Below, piece after piece: positions 25,107-34,471 of a stretch of DNA of 64,000 nucleotides. Location: NCBI GenBank assembly GCA_038230415.1, contig JBBRNH010000003.1, positions 73,489 through 137,488 on the forward strand. Reading direction: 5' to 3'. The notes under the pieces were generated by a model. That model saw nothing but the letters and a program-made list of their open reading frames with translations, did no database searches and was not told where the DNA came from. The first letter of the stretch is position 1, and every line of letters begins with the position of its first letter. Position numbers and translations under genes: made by a program. Source of the stretch: JBBRNH01 sp038230415 (GTDB taxonomy: Bacteria > Bacteroidota > Bacteroidia > Cytophagales > Spirosomataceae).

Positions 25107-25649
25107 ATGAGAAAAGTGATCGTGGCCGAATATGTGTCATTGGATGGCATGATGGATAATCCGGCCTGGACGGGGCCGTACTTCGATGAGGAACTGGGAA
25201 CGCTGCAACATGAGCTGTTAATGGCGAGCGATGCCCTGTTGCTGGGCCGTCTGACGTATGAAGGGTTTGCCGGAGCCTGGCCGTCGATGACCGACGAAAC
25301 CGGGTTTGCCGACCGCATGAACAGCCTACCCAAATTTGTGGCCTCAACAACGCTGGAGAAAGCCGACTGGAATGCCAGCATAATTCAGGGGCAGGTTACC
25401 GAAGCAGTGGCCCGACTAAAACAACAGCCCGGTCAGCATATCCTGATTTACGGCAGTGGCGAACTGGTGCAGACTCTCATGCAGGATAACCTCATTGATG
25501 AATACCGGCTGATGGTATTTCCGGTTGTGCTGGGCCGGGGCAAGCGGTTCTTCAAAGATGGCAGCGATACGTCTTTGCTATTGGTAGATACCAAAATGAC
25601 CGGTTCCGGTGTCGCTGTTCTCACCTATAAGCCAGTCGAACGACGATAA
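25107..25649 (+). CDS. Dihydrofolate reductase family protein (RibD C-terminal-like)
   Basis: The 180-residue protein (MRKVIVAEYVSLDGMMDNPA) belongs to the RibD_C/YyaP group of NADPH-dependent reductase-like proteins; ILIYGSGELVQTLMQDNLIDEYRLMVFPVVLGRGKRFF, quoted here only as landmarks IYGSGELV and PVVLGRGK, is diagnostic. The physiological substrate is unknown. The start at 25107 is chosen because the -7 element ends at 25077, the first base of the longer ORF. Confidence 0.85.
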   Translation: MRKVIVAEYVSLDGMMDNPAWTGPYFDEELGTLQHELLMASDALLLGRLTYEGFAGAWPSMTDETGFADRMNSLPKFVASTTLEKADWNASIIQGQVTEAVARLKQQPGQHILIYGSGELVQTLMQDNLIDEYRLMVFPVVLGRGKRFFKDGSDTSLLLVDTKMTGSGVAVLTYKPVERR

Positions 25650-25673
25650 AATCACCGTCAGGGGGGTCGGTAC

Positions 25674-25738
25674 TGACAACAATCAGCTTCCCGACTGACG
25701 GGTGTCATAGATTGGCCGGGGCCAATGTCTTCCCTTTG
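25674..25738 (+). promoter_or_regulatory. Regulon promoter with two boxes (usp-adh operon)
   Basis: Main box TGACGGGTGTCA at 25696-25707, 23-bp spacer, -7 TCCCTTTG at 25731-25738. A second full box TGACAACAATCA lies exactly 22 bp upstream (25674-25685). Confidence 0.85.
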
Positions 25739-25760
25739 TGGCAGGATAAACCTCTACACG

Positions 25761-26600
25761 ATGAAGACGATCTTAGTGCCGACCGATTTAAGTGAATTAG
25801 CCAACAACGCCCTTCACGTAGCCGTTGACATTGCCCGTACCGACGATGCCGAGATTCTGCTGGTGCATTACCTGCCCTTTTCGATAGCCACGGCCAGCAC
25901 CGCCGAGGGGTCAATACAACTTGCCAGCTACCTCAACGAGCAGGAAGAAGACGACAAAATAGCCTTACAGCAAGTCGTTGATGACCCGGCCTTCCACGAT
26001 GTTCGCATCGTTCCGATTACGTGCCGGGATGCGGGTGGGGTTTACGAAGCCATGACCGAGCGGGGCGCGGATTTGATCGTGTTGGGAACGCACGGCACGT
26101 CTGGCTGGGACGAGTTGATGTTCGGTTCCAACGCCGAACACATCGTTCGGCACGCGCACTGCCCGGTGCTGGTACTGAAAGGGGCCATCACTACGTTTGA
26201 CCCAAAAAATCCGGTTGTGGCTATTGACATGGACGAAGTGCTGAAAACCAACTGGCCCGCTTATCCCTTCAACGCAGCGGGCAAGGGACTGAGGCAGTTT
26301 GTTTATATCAGCACACCCACCGATGCCTTAGCCGACGAAGGAGTCACGGCCTGGATGCAGGAACTGGCGCAGCAAAATGGCATTGCCGATTACGAATTTC
26401 ACGTCCGCCACGCCCGCACGGTGGAGAATGGTATCCTGAACTATGCCCATGAGCGTGAGGCCGACTTAATTGTACTCTTCACCCACGGGCGCACCGGCCT
26501 GAACCACCTCTTGCAGGGCAGCGTGGCCGAAGATGTGCTGAATCACGCGCCCGTGCCGGTGCTGATTTTACGAATCAACGAGGACAGCGGCCAGCCGTAA
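25761..26600 (+). CDS. Tandem-domain universal stress protein
   Basis: The 279-residue protein holds two Usp domains. The first (MKTILVPTDLSELANNALHV) ends with the ATP-binding pattern GTHGTSGWDELMFGSNAEHI. The second ends THGRTGLNHLLQGSVAEDVL. Both keep the Gly-rich nucleotide-binding loop. Such proteins help cells survive starvation or hypoxia. It is the first gene of a likely four-gene operon (usp-adh-usp-ATPase) led by a two-box regulon promoter. The ATG at 25761 lies about 22 bp after the -7 element. Confidence 0.92.
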   Translation: MKTILVPTDLSELANNALHVAVDIARTDDAEILLVHYLPFSIATASTAEGSIQLASYLNEQEEDDKIALQQVVDDPAFHDVRIVPITCRDAGGVYEAMTERGADLIVLGTHGTSGWDELMFGSNAEHIVRHAHCPVLVLKGAITTFDPKNPVVAIDMDEVLKTNWPAYPFNAAGKGLRQFVYISTPTDALADEGVTAWMQELAQQNGIADYEFHVRHARTVENGILNYAHEREADLIVLFTHGRTGLNHLLQGSVAEDVLNHAPVPVLILRINEDSGQP

Positions 26601-26654
26601 CAATCAACGCATTAACCCCAATTCAGTCAATCCACTCAATCAACTCTTTGCGTT

Positions 26655-27680
26655 ATGAAAACCACCATGAAAGCCGCCGTTGCCCGCGTATATGGGCAGC
26701 CGTTACAGATTGAACAGGTGCCCGTGCCGACCGTGGTTCCGGGCCGGATTCTGGTTAAAGTCGCGGCCTGCGGGGTGTGCCACACCGACCTCCACGCCAT
26801 CAACGGCGACTGGCCCGTGCGCGCTACGCTCCCCCTGATTCCGGGACACGAAGGTGTAGGAACGGTGGTGGCGGTCGGGGCCGGGGTGCAGCACGTCAAA
26901 GAAGGCGACCGGGTGGGCGTTCCCTGGCTGTTTACGGCCTGCGGCCACTGTACCTACTGTTTGTCGGGTTGGGAAACGCTCTGCGAGTCGCAACAGAACA
27001 CGGGTTACTCGGTGCCGGGCAGCTTTGCCGAGTACGTCCTGGCCGATCCCAATTACGTGGGGCCGCTGCCGGATGGGTTGTCGTTTCACGAAGCCGCACC
27101 CATTGTTTGTGCCGGGGTTACGGTTTATAAAGGCTTGAAAGAAACCGACGTGCGGCCTGGCGAATGGGTCGTGATTTCGGGCATCGGCGGGCTGGGACAT
27201 CTGGCCGTGCAGTACGCCAAAGCGATGGGGATGCACGTAGCCGCCGTAGATATCAGCCCCGGTAAACTGATTCTGGCAACGGCGGTCGGGGCCGATCTGG
27301 TGGTCAACGCCACCACCGAAGACCCGGTTGCTGCCATCCAGAAAGCCATCGGCGGGGCTGCTGGCGTGTTGGTCACGGCTCCGTCGCAACCCGCTTTTGC
27401 CCAGGGCGTTGGTATGCTGCGCCGGGGCGGAACACTGTCGTTGGTGGGCTTGCCGCCGGGCGAGTTTGGGTTGAATATCTTCGAGGTCGTGCTGACCCGC
27501 AAGACCGTCCGGGGGTCTATCGTCGGCACCCGGCTCGATTTGGCCGAGAGCCTGGCGTTTGCCGCCGAGGGCCGCGTTACGGTGCATTACCGCCGGGAGC
27601 CATTGGAGAATATCAACCAGATTTTTGCCGACATGAAAGCCGGGCAGATTGACGGGCGCGTGGTGCTGGACATCAATTAA
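26655..27680 (+). CDS. Zinc-dependent alcohol dehydrogenase (AdhP type)
   Basis: The 341-residue medium-chain dehydrogenase has the catalytic zinc motif GVCHTDLHAINGDWP and PGHEGVG, the structural zinc cluster CGHCTYCLSGWETLC, and the NAD loop ISGIGGLGHLAVQYAK. It interconverts alcohols and aldehydes with NAD(H); in this context it probably reduces acetaldehyde and reoxidises NADH. It sits between two universal stress genes. An in-frame ATG 12 bp downstream (MKAAV) is an equally plausible start. Confidence 0.92.
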   Translation: MKTTMKAAVARVYGQPLQIEQVPVPTVVPGRILVKVAACGVCHTDLHAINGDWPVRATLPLIPGHEGVGTVVAVGAGVQHVKEGDRVGVPWLFTACGHCTYCLSGWETLCESQQNTGYSVPGSFAEYVLADPNYVGPLPDGLSFHEAAPIVCAGVTVYKGLKETDVRPGEWVVISGIGGLGHLAVQYAKAMGMHVAAVDISPGKLILATAVGADLVVNATTEDPVAAIQKAIGGAAGVLVTAPSQPAFAQGVGMLRRGGTLSLVGLPPGEFGLNIFEVVLTRKTVRGSIVGTRLDLAESLAFAAEGRVTVHYRREPLENINQIFADMKAGQIDGRVVLDIN

Positions 27681-27697
27681 TCGCGATCACCCCGGCC

Positions 27698-28531
27698 ATG
27701 AAAAAAATCCTCGTCACCACCGACTTTTCCGTCAACTCGAAGGCGGCTGTGCGTTTCGCCATTCAACTCGCGTCGCAGTCGGATACCGCGCTGACATTTC
27801 TGCACGTGCAACATATCATGCGGATGACCTCCTGGAACGAGGCCACCTACGCGGCCTACGAGAAAAGCGAAGTAGCGAAGGCCCATAAAACGCTGACTGA
27901 TTTTGTGGAATCGGTCTATAAATCGCTGAAAATCAGTCTTGTAACGCATCTGTACGTTATCCAGAATTCGCCGTTTGCCGATAGCACCATCATGGCATAC
28001 GCCACCGACCATGCTTTCGATTACGTCTGCGTCAGTGCGCGGGGAGCCGGGATGATGGAAAAACTATTCGGTACCACTACGGCCAACCTCATCAACCAAT
28101 CGGCGGTGCCGGTCATTGCCGTGCCGGGAAATTATCGGGCCGCTAAACTGACTACGGTGCTGTATGCCAGCGATCTGAGCAGCCTCGAACCTCAGCTAAG
28201 GCGCGTGGTCAACTTTGCCAAACCAGCCGGGGCTGCCGTTGACCTGTTGCACTTCAGCGCACCCAATGAGCCGGTCACGGACCCCGAAATTATCCGCATG
28301 GCTGTTCAGACCTACACCGACTATCCCGTAACGGTGCATCTCAGACCCCGCCATTTTGAGACGGCCCTTACCGACGAGATCGAATCGGTTATCAAGGCCC
28401 GAAAACCATCGGTGGTGGTGATGTTCACGACCCAAAACGACGGCTTTTTCAATCGCCTGTTTCTGTCGAGCAACTCCGTTGACTGCTCGTTTCTGACCAC
28501 GGCTCCGTTGCTGGTATTCAAAAAATCCTGA
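27698..28531 (+). CDS. Universal stress protein family protein
   Basis: The 277-residue product begins MKKILVTTDFSVNSKAAVRFAI and has two Usp-like halves. The first keeps SARGAGMMEKLFGTTTANLI in place of the usual GxGxxG-S nucleotide motif; the second (LTTVLYASDLSSLEPQLRRV) is degenerate, so ATP binding by that half is doubtful. It is 17 bp downstream of the alcohol dehydrogenase and is probably in the same operon. Confidence 0.85.
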   Translation: MKKILVTTDFSVNSKAAVRFAIQLASQSDTALTFLHVQHIMRMTSWNEATYAAYEKSEVAKAHKTLTDFVESVYKSLKISLVTHLYVIQNSPFADSTIMAYATDHAFDYVCVSARGAGMMEKLFGTTTANLINQSAVPVIAVPGNYRAAKLTTVLYASDLSSLEPQLRRVVNFAKPAGAAVDLLHFSAPNEPVTDPEIIRMAVQTYTDYPVTVHLRPRHFETALTDEIESVIKARKPSVVVMFTTQNDGFFNRLFLSSNSVDCSFLTTAPLLVFKKS

Positions 28532-28538
28532 TTGGGTT

Positions 28539-31133
28539 ATGGAGTACTACGCCACCCCGGTTGCTGACGTGGCCCGCTCGCTTGGCACATCGCCAGCGGG
28601 ACTCAGCCCGGAAACGGTGCAGCAACGGCTGGCCGAGTTTGGCAGTAACCAGATTCAGGATACCAAAACCAAAACCGTTTGGCAGATGCTGTTGCATCAG
28701 GTAACGGACGTGATGATTCTGATATTGGTGGCGGCTGCCATCATCTCGGCGGTTGTGGGCGAGTTGAAGTCAGCATACGTTATTGGGGCAATTATTATCC
28801 TGAACGCAATCATTGGGTTCGTGCAGGAATACCGGGCCGAAAAAGCGATGGAGGCCCTCAAAAAAATGGCCGCCAACCGGGCGCGGGTACTGCGAAACGG
28901 ACAAGCTACTGATCTGGACGCGAGTGAGTTGGTGCCGGGAGACGTGACGCTACTCGAAGCCGGAAACATCATCCCCGCCGATGTTCGGTTTGCGGAAGTC
29001 CACGCCCTGAAAGTGGATGAATCGTCACTGACGGGCGAATCGGCCAACGTTGAAAAGACCGCCGACGCGCTGCCCGAAGGCGATTACCCGCTCGGCGACC
29101 GGCTCAACATGGGCTACAAAGGCACGTTTGTGACCAACGGACGGGCCACCGCTTATGTCGTTGCCACCGGCATGACCACCGAATTAGGCAAGATTGCTAC
29201 CCTCGTCCAGACCGACGACTCGGCCACGCCCCTGCAAAAACGGCTCGGTACGCTCGGCAAACAGTTGGCGGCAGCGGCTTTGGTCATCTGCCTGATTTTC
29301 TTCGGGGTTGGCCTGTTGCGGGGTGAGCCGTGGATGAATTTATTGCTGGTCTCTATCTCGCTGGCCGTAGCCGCCATTCCCGAAGCCCTGCCCGCCGTGG
29401 TGACGGTGGCACTGGCCTTAGGCGCGAAACGATTGGTAAAAAGCCACGCGCTGGTGCGAAAACTGGCCGCCGTTGAAACGCTCGGTTCCGTCACTTATAT
29501 CTGTACCGACAAAACCGGAACGCTGACCATTAACCGGATGACGGTGGAAGAAACGGATGCCTCGCCTGATTTTTCGCTGCCCATTCTTGCCAACGGCGAC
29601 GCGCTGCTGACCGCGATGGCCCTCAACAACGACGTGACGACCGACAAAGAAGGCAAGCCCCTCGGCGACTCGACCGAGGTGGCCCTGGTGCAGTATGCCG
29701 CCGACCGAGATTATGCCCGCACGACGCTCGAAACCCGGTTTCCGCGCATCGCCGAGCTGCCGTTCGATTCGGCCCGCAGGTGCATGACCACCCTACACCA
29801 AACCGATCAGGGCGTGCTGGTCATTACCAAAGGAGCCGTTGGGTCGCTGTTCAAACAACTCGCCGATGACCAGCAGCCCGGTGTTCCTGACCTGCGAACC
29901 CGCGTGGACGCGCTGGCCGCACAAGGCTTCCGAACGCTGGGCTTTGCCGGAAAACTACTGCCCGAACGGCCCGATACCGTTGACCCCACCACCATCGAAA
30001 CCGGGCTGAGTTTCATCGGCTTTGTGGGCCTGATGGACCCGCCCCGCCACGAAGCCCGGCAGGCCGTGGCCGAATGTCGGGAGGCTGGTATCGTTACCGT
30101 CATGATTACCGGCGACCATAAACTGACCGCCAAAGCCATTGCCGAGACGCTCGGTATCATCAACTCAGAGACTGATCTGGTGCTGACCGGGCCGGAATTG
30201 GGCAAGTTGGACGATGCCGCTTTTGCCGACATGGTAGAGCGCGTCCGAGTGTATGCCCGCGTTGATCCGGCCCAGAAGCTACGGATTATCAACGCGTTGC
30301 AGGCCCGGCATCAGTTCGTCGCCATGACCGGCGACGGCGTAAACGACGCGCCCGCGCTCAAAAACGCCGACATCGGCGTGGCGATGGGCATCACCGGCAC
30401 CGAGGTCGCCAAAGAAGCCGCAGCCATGATTCTGCTCGACGATAATTTTGCGACTATCGTGACGGCGGTGAAGCACGGGCGACGGATTTTCGACAACATC
30501 ATCAAGTTTATCCGCTACATTTTGTCGGGCAATGCGGGCGAGATTTTTGCCATTTTTCTGGCTCCATTTTTTGGTCTGCCCATCCCCCTGCTGGCGATTC
30601 ATATTCTGTGGATCAATCTCATCACCGACGGACTGCCGGGCCTTGCGCTGGCCTACGAACCCGCCGAGAAAAACACCATGCAACGCCCCCCGATTGACCC
30701 GCGCCAGACCATTTTTGCCGATGGTTTGGGCGGTCAGTCGCTACTGGGATTTGTGCTGTGGGTTGGGTTGCTGATTGGGGCTGTCACGATTGGCATTCAG
30801 GCGTGGGCGATTCAGAACAAGCTCCCGCACTGGCAAACGATGACCTTTACCGTGCTGTGTTTCAGTCAGTTGGGCAACGCCATCGCCATCCGGTCGTGCC
30901 GGGAGTCGGTGTTCAGTATGGGTCTGTTGGCGAACAAACCGATGTTGGGGGCTATCGTGCTGACCGTAGCCCTACAATTGCTGGTGATTTACGTGCCGTT
31001 TTTCAATGACCTCTTTCAGACGCAACCGCTGACGTGGCAAGAACTGGGCATCACGGTAGGGGTGTCGAGCCTTGTTTTTTGGGCGGTTGAGATTCAGAAA
31101 TTAGTGCTGCGGATGCAGGCTAAAACTGGATAA
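28539..31133 (+). CDS. P2-type cation-transporting ATPase (calcium-ATPase family)
   Basis: The 864-residue protein has the full P-type layout: N-terminal cation-ATPase domain, actuator motif DESSLTGES, the ion-site motif AAIPEALPAVV, DKTGTLT, TGDGVNDAPAL and a C-terminal bundle of about six helices. The PEALP motif and overall length place it with bacterial P2A (SERCA/PMR1-like) Ca2+ or Mn2+ pumps. Ion choice cannot be settled by eye. It follows the second usp gene by 7 bp, so its expression should follow the stress operon. Confidence 0.9.
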   Translation: MEYYATPVADVARSLGTSPAGLSPETVQQRLAEFGSNQIQDTKTKTVWQMLLHQVTDVMILILVAAAIISAVVGELKSAYVIGAIIILNAIIGFVQEYRAEKAMEALKKMAANRARVLRNGQATDLDASELVPGDVTLLEAGNIIPADVRFAEVHALKVDESSLTGESANVEKTADALPEGDYPLGDRLNMGYKGTFVTNGRATAYVVATGMTTELGKIATLVQTDDSATPLQKRLGTLGKQLAAAALVICLIFFGVGLLRGEPWMNLLLVSISLAVAAIPEALPAVVTVALALGAKRLVKSHALVRKLAAVETLGSVTYICTDKTGTLTINRMTVEETDASPDFSLPILANGDALLTAMALNNDVTTDKEGKPLGDSTEVALVQYAADRDYARTTLETRFPRIAELPFDSARRCMTTLHQTDQGVLVITKGAVGSLFKQLADDQQPGVPDLRTRVDALAAQGFRTLGFAGKLLPERPDTVDPTTIETGLSFIGFVGLMDPPRHEARQAVAECREAGIVTVMITGDHKLTAKAIAETLGIINSETDLVLTGPELGKLDDAAFADMVERVRVYARVDPAQKLRIINALQARHQFVAMTGDGVNDAPALKNADIGVAMGITGTEVAKEAAAMILLDDNFATIVTAVKHGRRIFDNIIKFIRYILSGNAGEIFAIFLAPFFGLPIPLLAIHILWINLITDGLPGLALAYEPAEKNTMQRPPIDPRQTIFADGLGGQSLLGFVLWVGLLIGAVTIGIQAWAIQNKLPHWQTMTFTVLCFSQLGNAIAIRSCRESVFSMGLLANKPMLGAIVLTVALQLLVIYVPFFNDLFQTQPLTWQELGITVGVSSLVFWAVEIQKLVLRMQAKTG

Positions 31134-31141
31134 ATAGCTGG

Positions 31142-31615
31142 TTACTTTTTGTACCAGGCCCGGACGGGCGGCAACAGGGCGACAAAGAGAATTTTGACGG
31201 CCAGCAGCATATAAATCGTATGGAGCCAGCCCACCGCCTGCAAAAACATCATCTCGGCCTGCAACCAGATAATCAGCGCGAAGGCCACGTAAATACTGCC
31301 CGTCCAGGCCCAGTGCATATCGGGGTAAAAATTAAGCCGGTCGGCCAACGGGCTGACCGGCTTTTTCAGTAGCGCAAACACCAATCCGCACGGCACCAGC
31401 CCCAGCACCACAAACAGGAGCAGGCCGGGAAGCTCAAAGTTGGGAAACGGCGATTTGTCCAGCAGCGAGAGCGGCATTCCGAACAGCTTACCCGATGGTG
31501 AAACGATCAGTATGCCCCCGCCAAACACCGCGCCCATGCCGAGCAGGGCCAGCAAAAACAGCAGGCAATTCCGGGCCATTGCCGGGTTTTTGAATAGGGC
31601 TTCGATGGCCATCAC
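31142..31615 (-). CDS. Small multi-pass membrane protein
   Basis: The 157-residue product has about four hydrophobic helices (NCLLFLLALLGMGAVFGGGI, LPGLLLFVVLGLVPCGLVFA, and two in the C-terminal half). I recognise no family. It starts 1 bp after the stop of the GerW-like gene and is probably the last gene of a four-gene operon transcribed from 33.9 kb. Confidence 0.7.
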   Translation of the reverse strand: MMAIEALFKNPAMARNCLLFLLALLGMGAVFGGGILIVSPSGKLFGMPLSLLDKSPFPNFELPGLLLFVVLGLVPCGLVFALLKKPVSPLADRLNFYPDMHWAWTGSIYVAFALIIWLQAEMMFLQAVGWLHTIYMLLAVKILFVALLPPVRAWYKK

Positions 31616-31616
31616 C

Positions 31617-32018
31617 TTATCGTTTCACCAGTTTCGAAACGGCCAATTGGCCCAGCATGAAACCGGCAGCTACACTGATAATCAGCTCTTTCAGGCCGTA
31701 AACCGGGATAAACCGGGTCCGCTTCGGCGTAATCTCAAACACGCCCCGCGCCACCGCATACATACCACCTCCGCCACCGCCCCCGCCACCGGGTGTTTCG
31801 GGCCGGTCTGTCGATTTCGGGTGTGACGGGTCGGGTAGCAGCAGTTGTTTGTTTTGCCGACGGCCATGCCCGTAGCCACCGCCCATACTGACCATTACCT
31901 GCGCCACGGGGATAATCACTTTATCGCCCGCCCGGACGGGTTCGCCGAAGACGTTTTCGGCAGATGCGTGTTGGGTCAGGCCGTCGGCCATCGTGTTCAG
32001 AAAATTGTCATCGTTCAT
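31617..32018 (-). CDS. GerW/YtfJ-like protein
   Basis: The 133-residue protein has the GerW family pattern: SAENVFGEPVRAGDKVIIPVAQV followed by a Gly-rich loop (GGGYGHG and a run of about ten Gly) and a C-terminal amphipathic or membrane helix (ELIISVAAGFMLGQLAVSKL). GerW proteins were named from Bacillus spore germination, but relatives occur in non-sporulators, where their role is unknown. A second member is at 46352. Confidence 0.75.
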   Translation of the reverse strand: MNDDNFLNTMADGLTQHASAENVFGEPVRAGDKVIIPVAQVMVSMGGGYGHGRRQNKQLLLPDPSHPKSTDRPETPGGGGGGGGGMYAVARGVFEITPKRTRFIPVYGLKELIISVAAGFMLGQLAVSKLVKR

Positions 32019-32056
32019 GCTGTTATATGTTAATTGTGAACTCGTTAACTTGTTTC

Positions 32057-33172
32057 CTATGCCCGTACAAACCCGTCAACTGACCGCCGGAGTGAAACGG
32101 GTTCGGGGTACGTTTTTACATAGCCGACGCGCAGAATAAACTGAATCGGGTCGGCCATACCGATGGATTCGCGGATGGTCTGATTCATCGGGGCTTCTTC
32201 CAGAATTTGCGTCATCGGGTGCAGGGCAATACCCCGGTCGCGCACCCGCAGAAACAGCCGTTGCATTCGTTTGCCGGTGTCGAGCAGGGTCGTCACGTCG
32301 TTGCCTTTGCTGGTAATCAGCAGCCAGCCCGCCGAGTTAACCACCTCTTTGCGGACGGTATCAACGGTTTGCTCCCGGAAAGCGGGTTTCATCACGGCTG
32401 CTTTCCCGTAGAAGTTTCGCAAAGCCCAGGCAGAAATCCCGTCCAGTTCCATACTCGCCGTGGTGAGTCCGTCGCGGTGCGTAGCTGCGTCATCACTCGA
32501 AAACCGAATCCAGTCGGCCAACTCGCGCTGGGCCACATCGCGGTACGACTGAATCCGGTTGGCTTCAATCGTTTGCTCCTTCAGCCACTCATGCTCCGGC
32601 ACCGTGTTGGGCAGGGAGTGGATAAAATCAGTTTCGCCGTTGACTATGTACGTCAGGTCGGTCTTTTTCAGGGGATTGCTGAGATAATTGGCCCGCACGG
32701 TTCGGCGATTAGTGATTTTTTGGGTATCGTAGGCCGGTGCGGAGCCTGATTTGCTGAACTTTACCGATACCACGTTCTCGTCCTGATTGCGCGTTGCCAG
32801 CATATCGAACTGGCAGGCGTAGCCCAAACTACTGGCGGCATACTCGATGGTTTGCAGAAAAGCCCCGATTGACAGCATGGTTTCGCGCTGGGTCGGGTCA
32901 ACGCCGGGAAGCCACCGGGTTTTGTCGTTGCCCACAATCCAGTGGTACGGTTCGAGGTGTTTGATAAACCAGGGTTGGGTGTTGTGGCCGCTGGGCGCGA
33001 GGGATGCCAGCAATAGAATCTTTCGCTCATCGGCGGTGAGTTTCACGTTGGTGTAGCCGGATTGCGCACTGTCGGCGCGGGTGTAGTTACTGCGGTCGCT
33101 CAGACCATAATACGTACCTGCGGCCACCACGACGGTGCCGCCCGCGATACCCAGAAATTGCTGTCTGTTCAT
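32057..33172 (-). CDS. Acg-like nitroreductase family protein
   Basis: From the ATG at 33172 the product has 371 residues. It opens MNRQQFLGIAGGTVVVAAGT, a lipidless signal or anchor segment, so it is probably exported. The nitroreductase fold shows in LLASLAPSGHNTQPWFIKHL and TLLDTGKRMQRLFLRVRDRGIALHPMTQ (landmarks SGHNTQPW and GIALHP). It resembles Acg, an FMN-binding protein of the mycobacterial dormancy regulon. Enzyme activity of Acg-type proteins is uncertain because the dimer is lost and a lid covers the flavin. Confidence 0.82.
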   Translation of the reverse strand: MNRQQFLGIAGGTVVVAAGTYYGLSDRSNYTRADSAQSGYTNVKLTADERKILLLASLAPSGHNTQPWFIKHLEPYHWIVGNDKTRWLPGVDPTQRETMLSIGAFLQTIEYAASSLGYACQFDMLATRNQDENVVSVKFSKSGSAPAYDTQKITNRRTVRANYLSNPLKKTDLTYIVNGETDFIHSLPNTVPEHEWLKEQTIEANRIQSYRDVAQRELADWIRFSSDDAATHRDGLTTASMELDGISAWALRNFYGKAAVMKPAFREQTVDTVRKEVVNSAGWLLITSKGNDVTTLLDTGKRMQRLFLRVRDRGIALHPMTQILEEAPMNQTIRESIGMADPIQFILRVGYVKTYPEPVSLRRSVDGFVRA

Positions 33173-33219
33173 GGTTAGTTTATCGAGTATTGGCCCCAAA
33201 ACCAATCGCTGTGTGAATG

Positions 33220-33825
33220 TCAATAGTTCTGCCAGAGTCTGGCTCCTATTCGGATTACGGGCGACACATCAGCGTTGGGAATGTGGTACTGCACGTCGCC
33301 AAAATCCGCGCTGTTGTTGCGCCGTAAATACAGGTGCACCCCCGGCTGTACGTAAAAAACCCGGCCAATGAAAAACTGGTAGCTCACGCCTAACCCGGTA
33401 TCAATACTTTTGATGTTTTTGGTGATGCCCGTACTTTGCTGCTGAATGCCGAAGGTGTGGCTTTCAAGGTAGGTATAAACCTCTAAATTTTTCCAGACGT
33501 TATAGCCCAGAAAAATGCCGGGCGAGGTGTTGTAGAACCGTTTGAAGGCGGGCGATGAATTATTCAGGCCAACCGTTTCGGCGTTATACGTGCCGCCGTT
33601 GATAACACTCGCCCGCACCCTGAATTTTTTGTATCGGTAGCCAACGGCGAAGTGATATCCGCCGAACAAAAACATGGGTACCAAACTCTCCACTTCTAAA
33701 GCCTGCTTCACGGCATAGTTGCGCGGGTTTGGGTGCCAGAACGTACCCGGTGAAGGATCGGCCTGGGCCAGTACTTGTGTTACCGTCAGCGATAACAGCG
33801 CGAAGAAAAGAGCGTATTTTTTCAT
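33220..33825 (-). CDS. Outer-membrane beta-barrel-like protein
   Basis: The 201-residue product has a signal peptide (MKKYALFFALLSLTVTQVLAQ) and alternating aromatic strands (FGGYHFAVGYRYKKFRVRAS, IFLGYNVWKNLEVYTYLES) that suggest a small outer-membrane barrel; the last residue is aromatic. It recalls PorP/SprF-type proteins in size, but no diagnostic motif is seen. It is the first gene of the minus-strand operon under a regulon promoter. Confidence 0.75.
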   Translation of the reverse strand: MKKYALFFALLSLTVTQVLAQADPSPGTFWHPNPRNYAVKQALEVESLVPMFLFGGYHFAVGYRYKKFRVRASVINGGTYNAETVGLNNSSPAFKRFYNTSPGIFLGYNVWKNLEVYTYLESHTFGIQQQSTGITKNIKSIDTGLGVSYQFFIGRVFYVQPGVHLYLRRNNSADFGDVQYHIPNADVSPVIRIGARLWQNY

Positions 33826-33884
33826 GGTTCCTGCCAGTTGAGCGGTTAATCCGAGGTCTCTTTTTTTAAGCCCCGGATTCGATA

Positions 33885-33927
33885 CAAACCTACCACCCGC
33901 CCACCCACCCCGATATGACCTGCATCA
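33885..33927 (-). promoter_or_regulatory. Regulon promoter, minus strand (33825 operon)
   Basis: Box TGACCTGCATCA at 33916-33927, 23-bp spacer, -7 element at 33885-33892 (TAGGTTTG on the minus strand), ahead of the barrel, nitroreductase, GerW-like and membrane-protein genes. Confidence 0.85.
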
Positions 33928-33989
33928 GCCCGCCGACTGATTTTTGCCGGAGCCTTTCCCGGCTGTTGCTGACATCAACCCGGCCCGGA

Positions 33990-34054
33990 TGATAAACATC
34001 AGCCGGGTAGCTGACGCAGGTCATTCCGTAACCGTTGTTGCCCGATGACCTTTG
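33990..34054 (+). promoter_or_regulatory. Regulon promoter with two boxes (DUF6799 gene)
   Basis: Main box TGACGCAGGTCA at 34012-34023, 23-bp spacer, -7 GACCTTTG at 34047-34054. A second full box TGATAAACATCA is exactly 22 bp upstream (33990-34001). Confidence 0.85.
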
Positions 34055-34084
34055 CTCCGTACCAATTCAGTAAACCAATTTCCC

Positions 34085-34471
34085 ATGAAAAACGCAGTGA
34101 ACATACTCGCGCTCAGTCTATTGATCGGACTCGGCAGCGTGCAGGCCCAGGCTCAGACCCCGGCCAAAACCATGACCCACAAACCCGGACGGATGAAGGC
34201 CGACGGCATGACCCACGATTGTGTGGTGATGAAAGATGGTAAGATGATGATGATGCACGGCAGCAAGACCATGCCGATGACCAAGGAGATGACCATGACC
34301 GACGGCACCAAATGCCTGACCGATGGTACCTGCCTCAAAAAAGACGGCACCAAAATGACCATGACCAACGGCCAGTGTATGATGATGGATGGCAGCATGA
34401 CCACGATGGACAAAATGATGAAGGGCGGCAAGATGAAAGCCGACCACAAAATGGACAAGGCAAAATCCTGA
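34085..34471 (+). CDS. Secreted Met/Lys-rich protein (DUF6799-type)
   Basis: The 128-residue product has a signal peptide (MKNAVNILALSLLIGLGSVQAQAQ). The mature part is rich in Met, Lys and Asp with degenerate repeats (MKDGKMMMMHG, MTMTDGTKCLTDGTCLKKDG, TMTNGQCMMMDG). Met-rich periplasmic repeats commonly bind copper or silver, so metal binding is a reasonable guess, not shown. The start at 34085 follows the -7 element by 30 bp. Confidence 0.8.
   Translation: MKNAVNILALSLLIGLGSVQAQAQTPAKTMTHKPGRMKADGMTHDCVVMKDGKMMMMHGSKTMPMTKEMTMTDGTKCLTDGTCLKKDGTKMTMTNGQCMMMDGSMTTMDKMMKGGKMKADHKMDKAKS

Noticed and set aside
26601..26654. Possible separate regulon promoter before the alcohol dehydrogenase (ACTCTTTG near 26650)
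   Set aside because: No TGA-N6-TCA box lies 23 bp upstream; the gene is more simply part of the usp operon.
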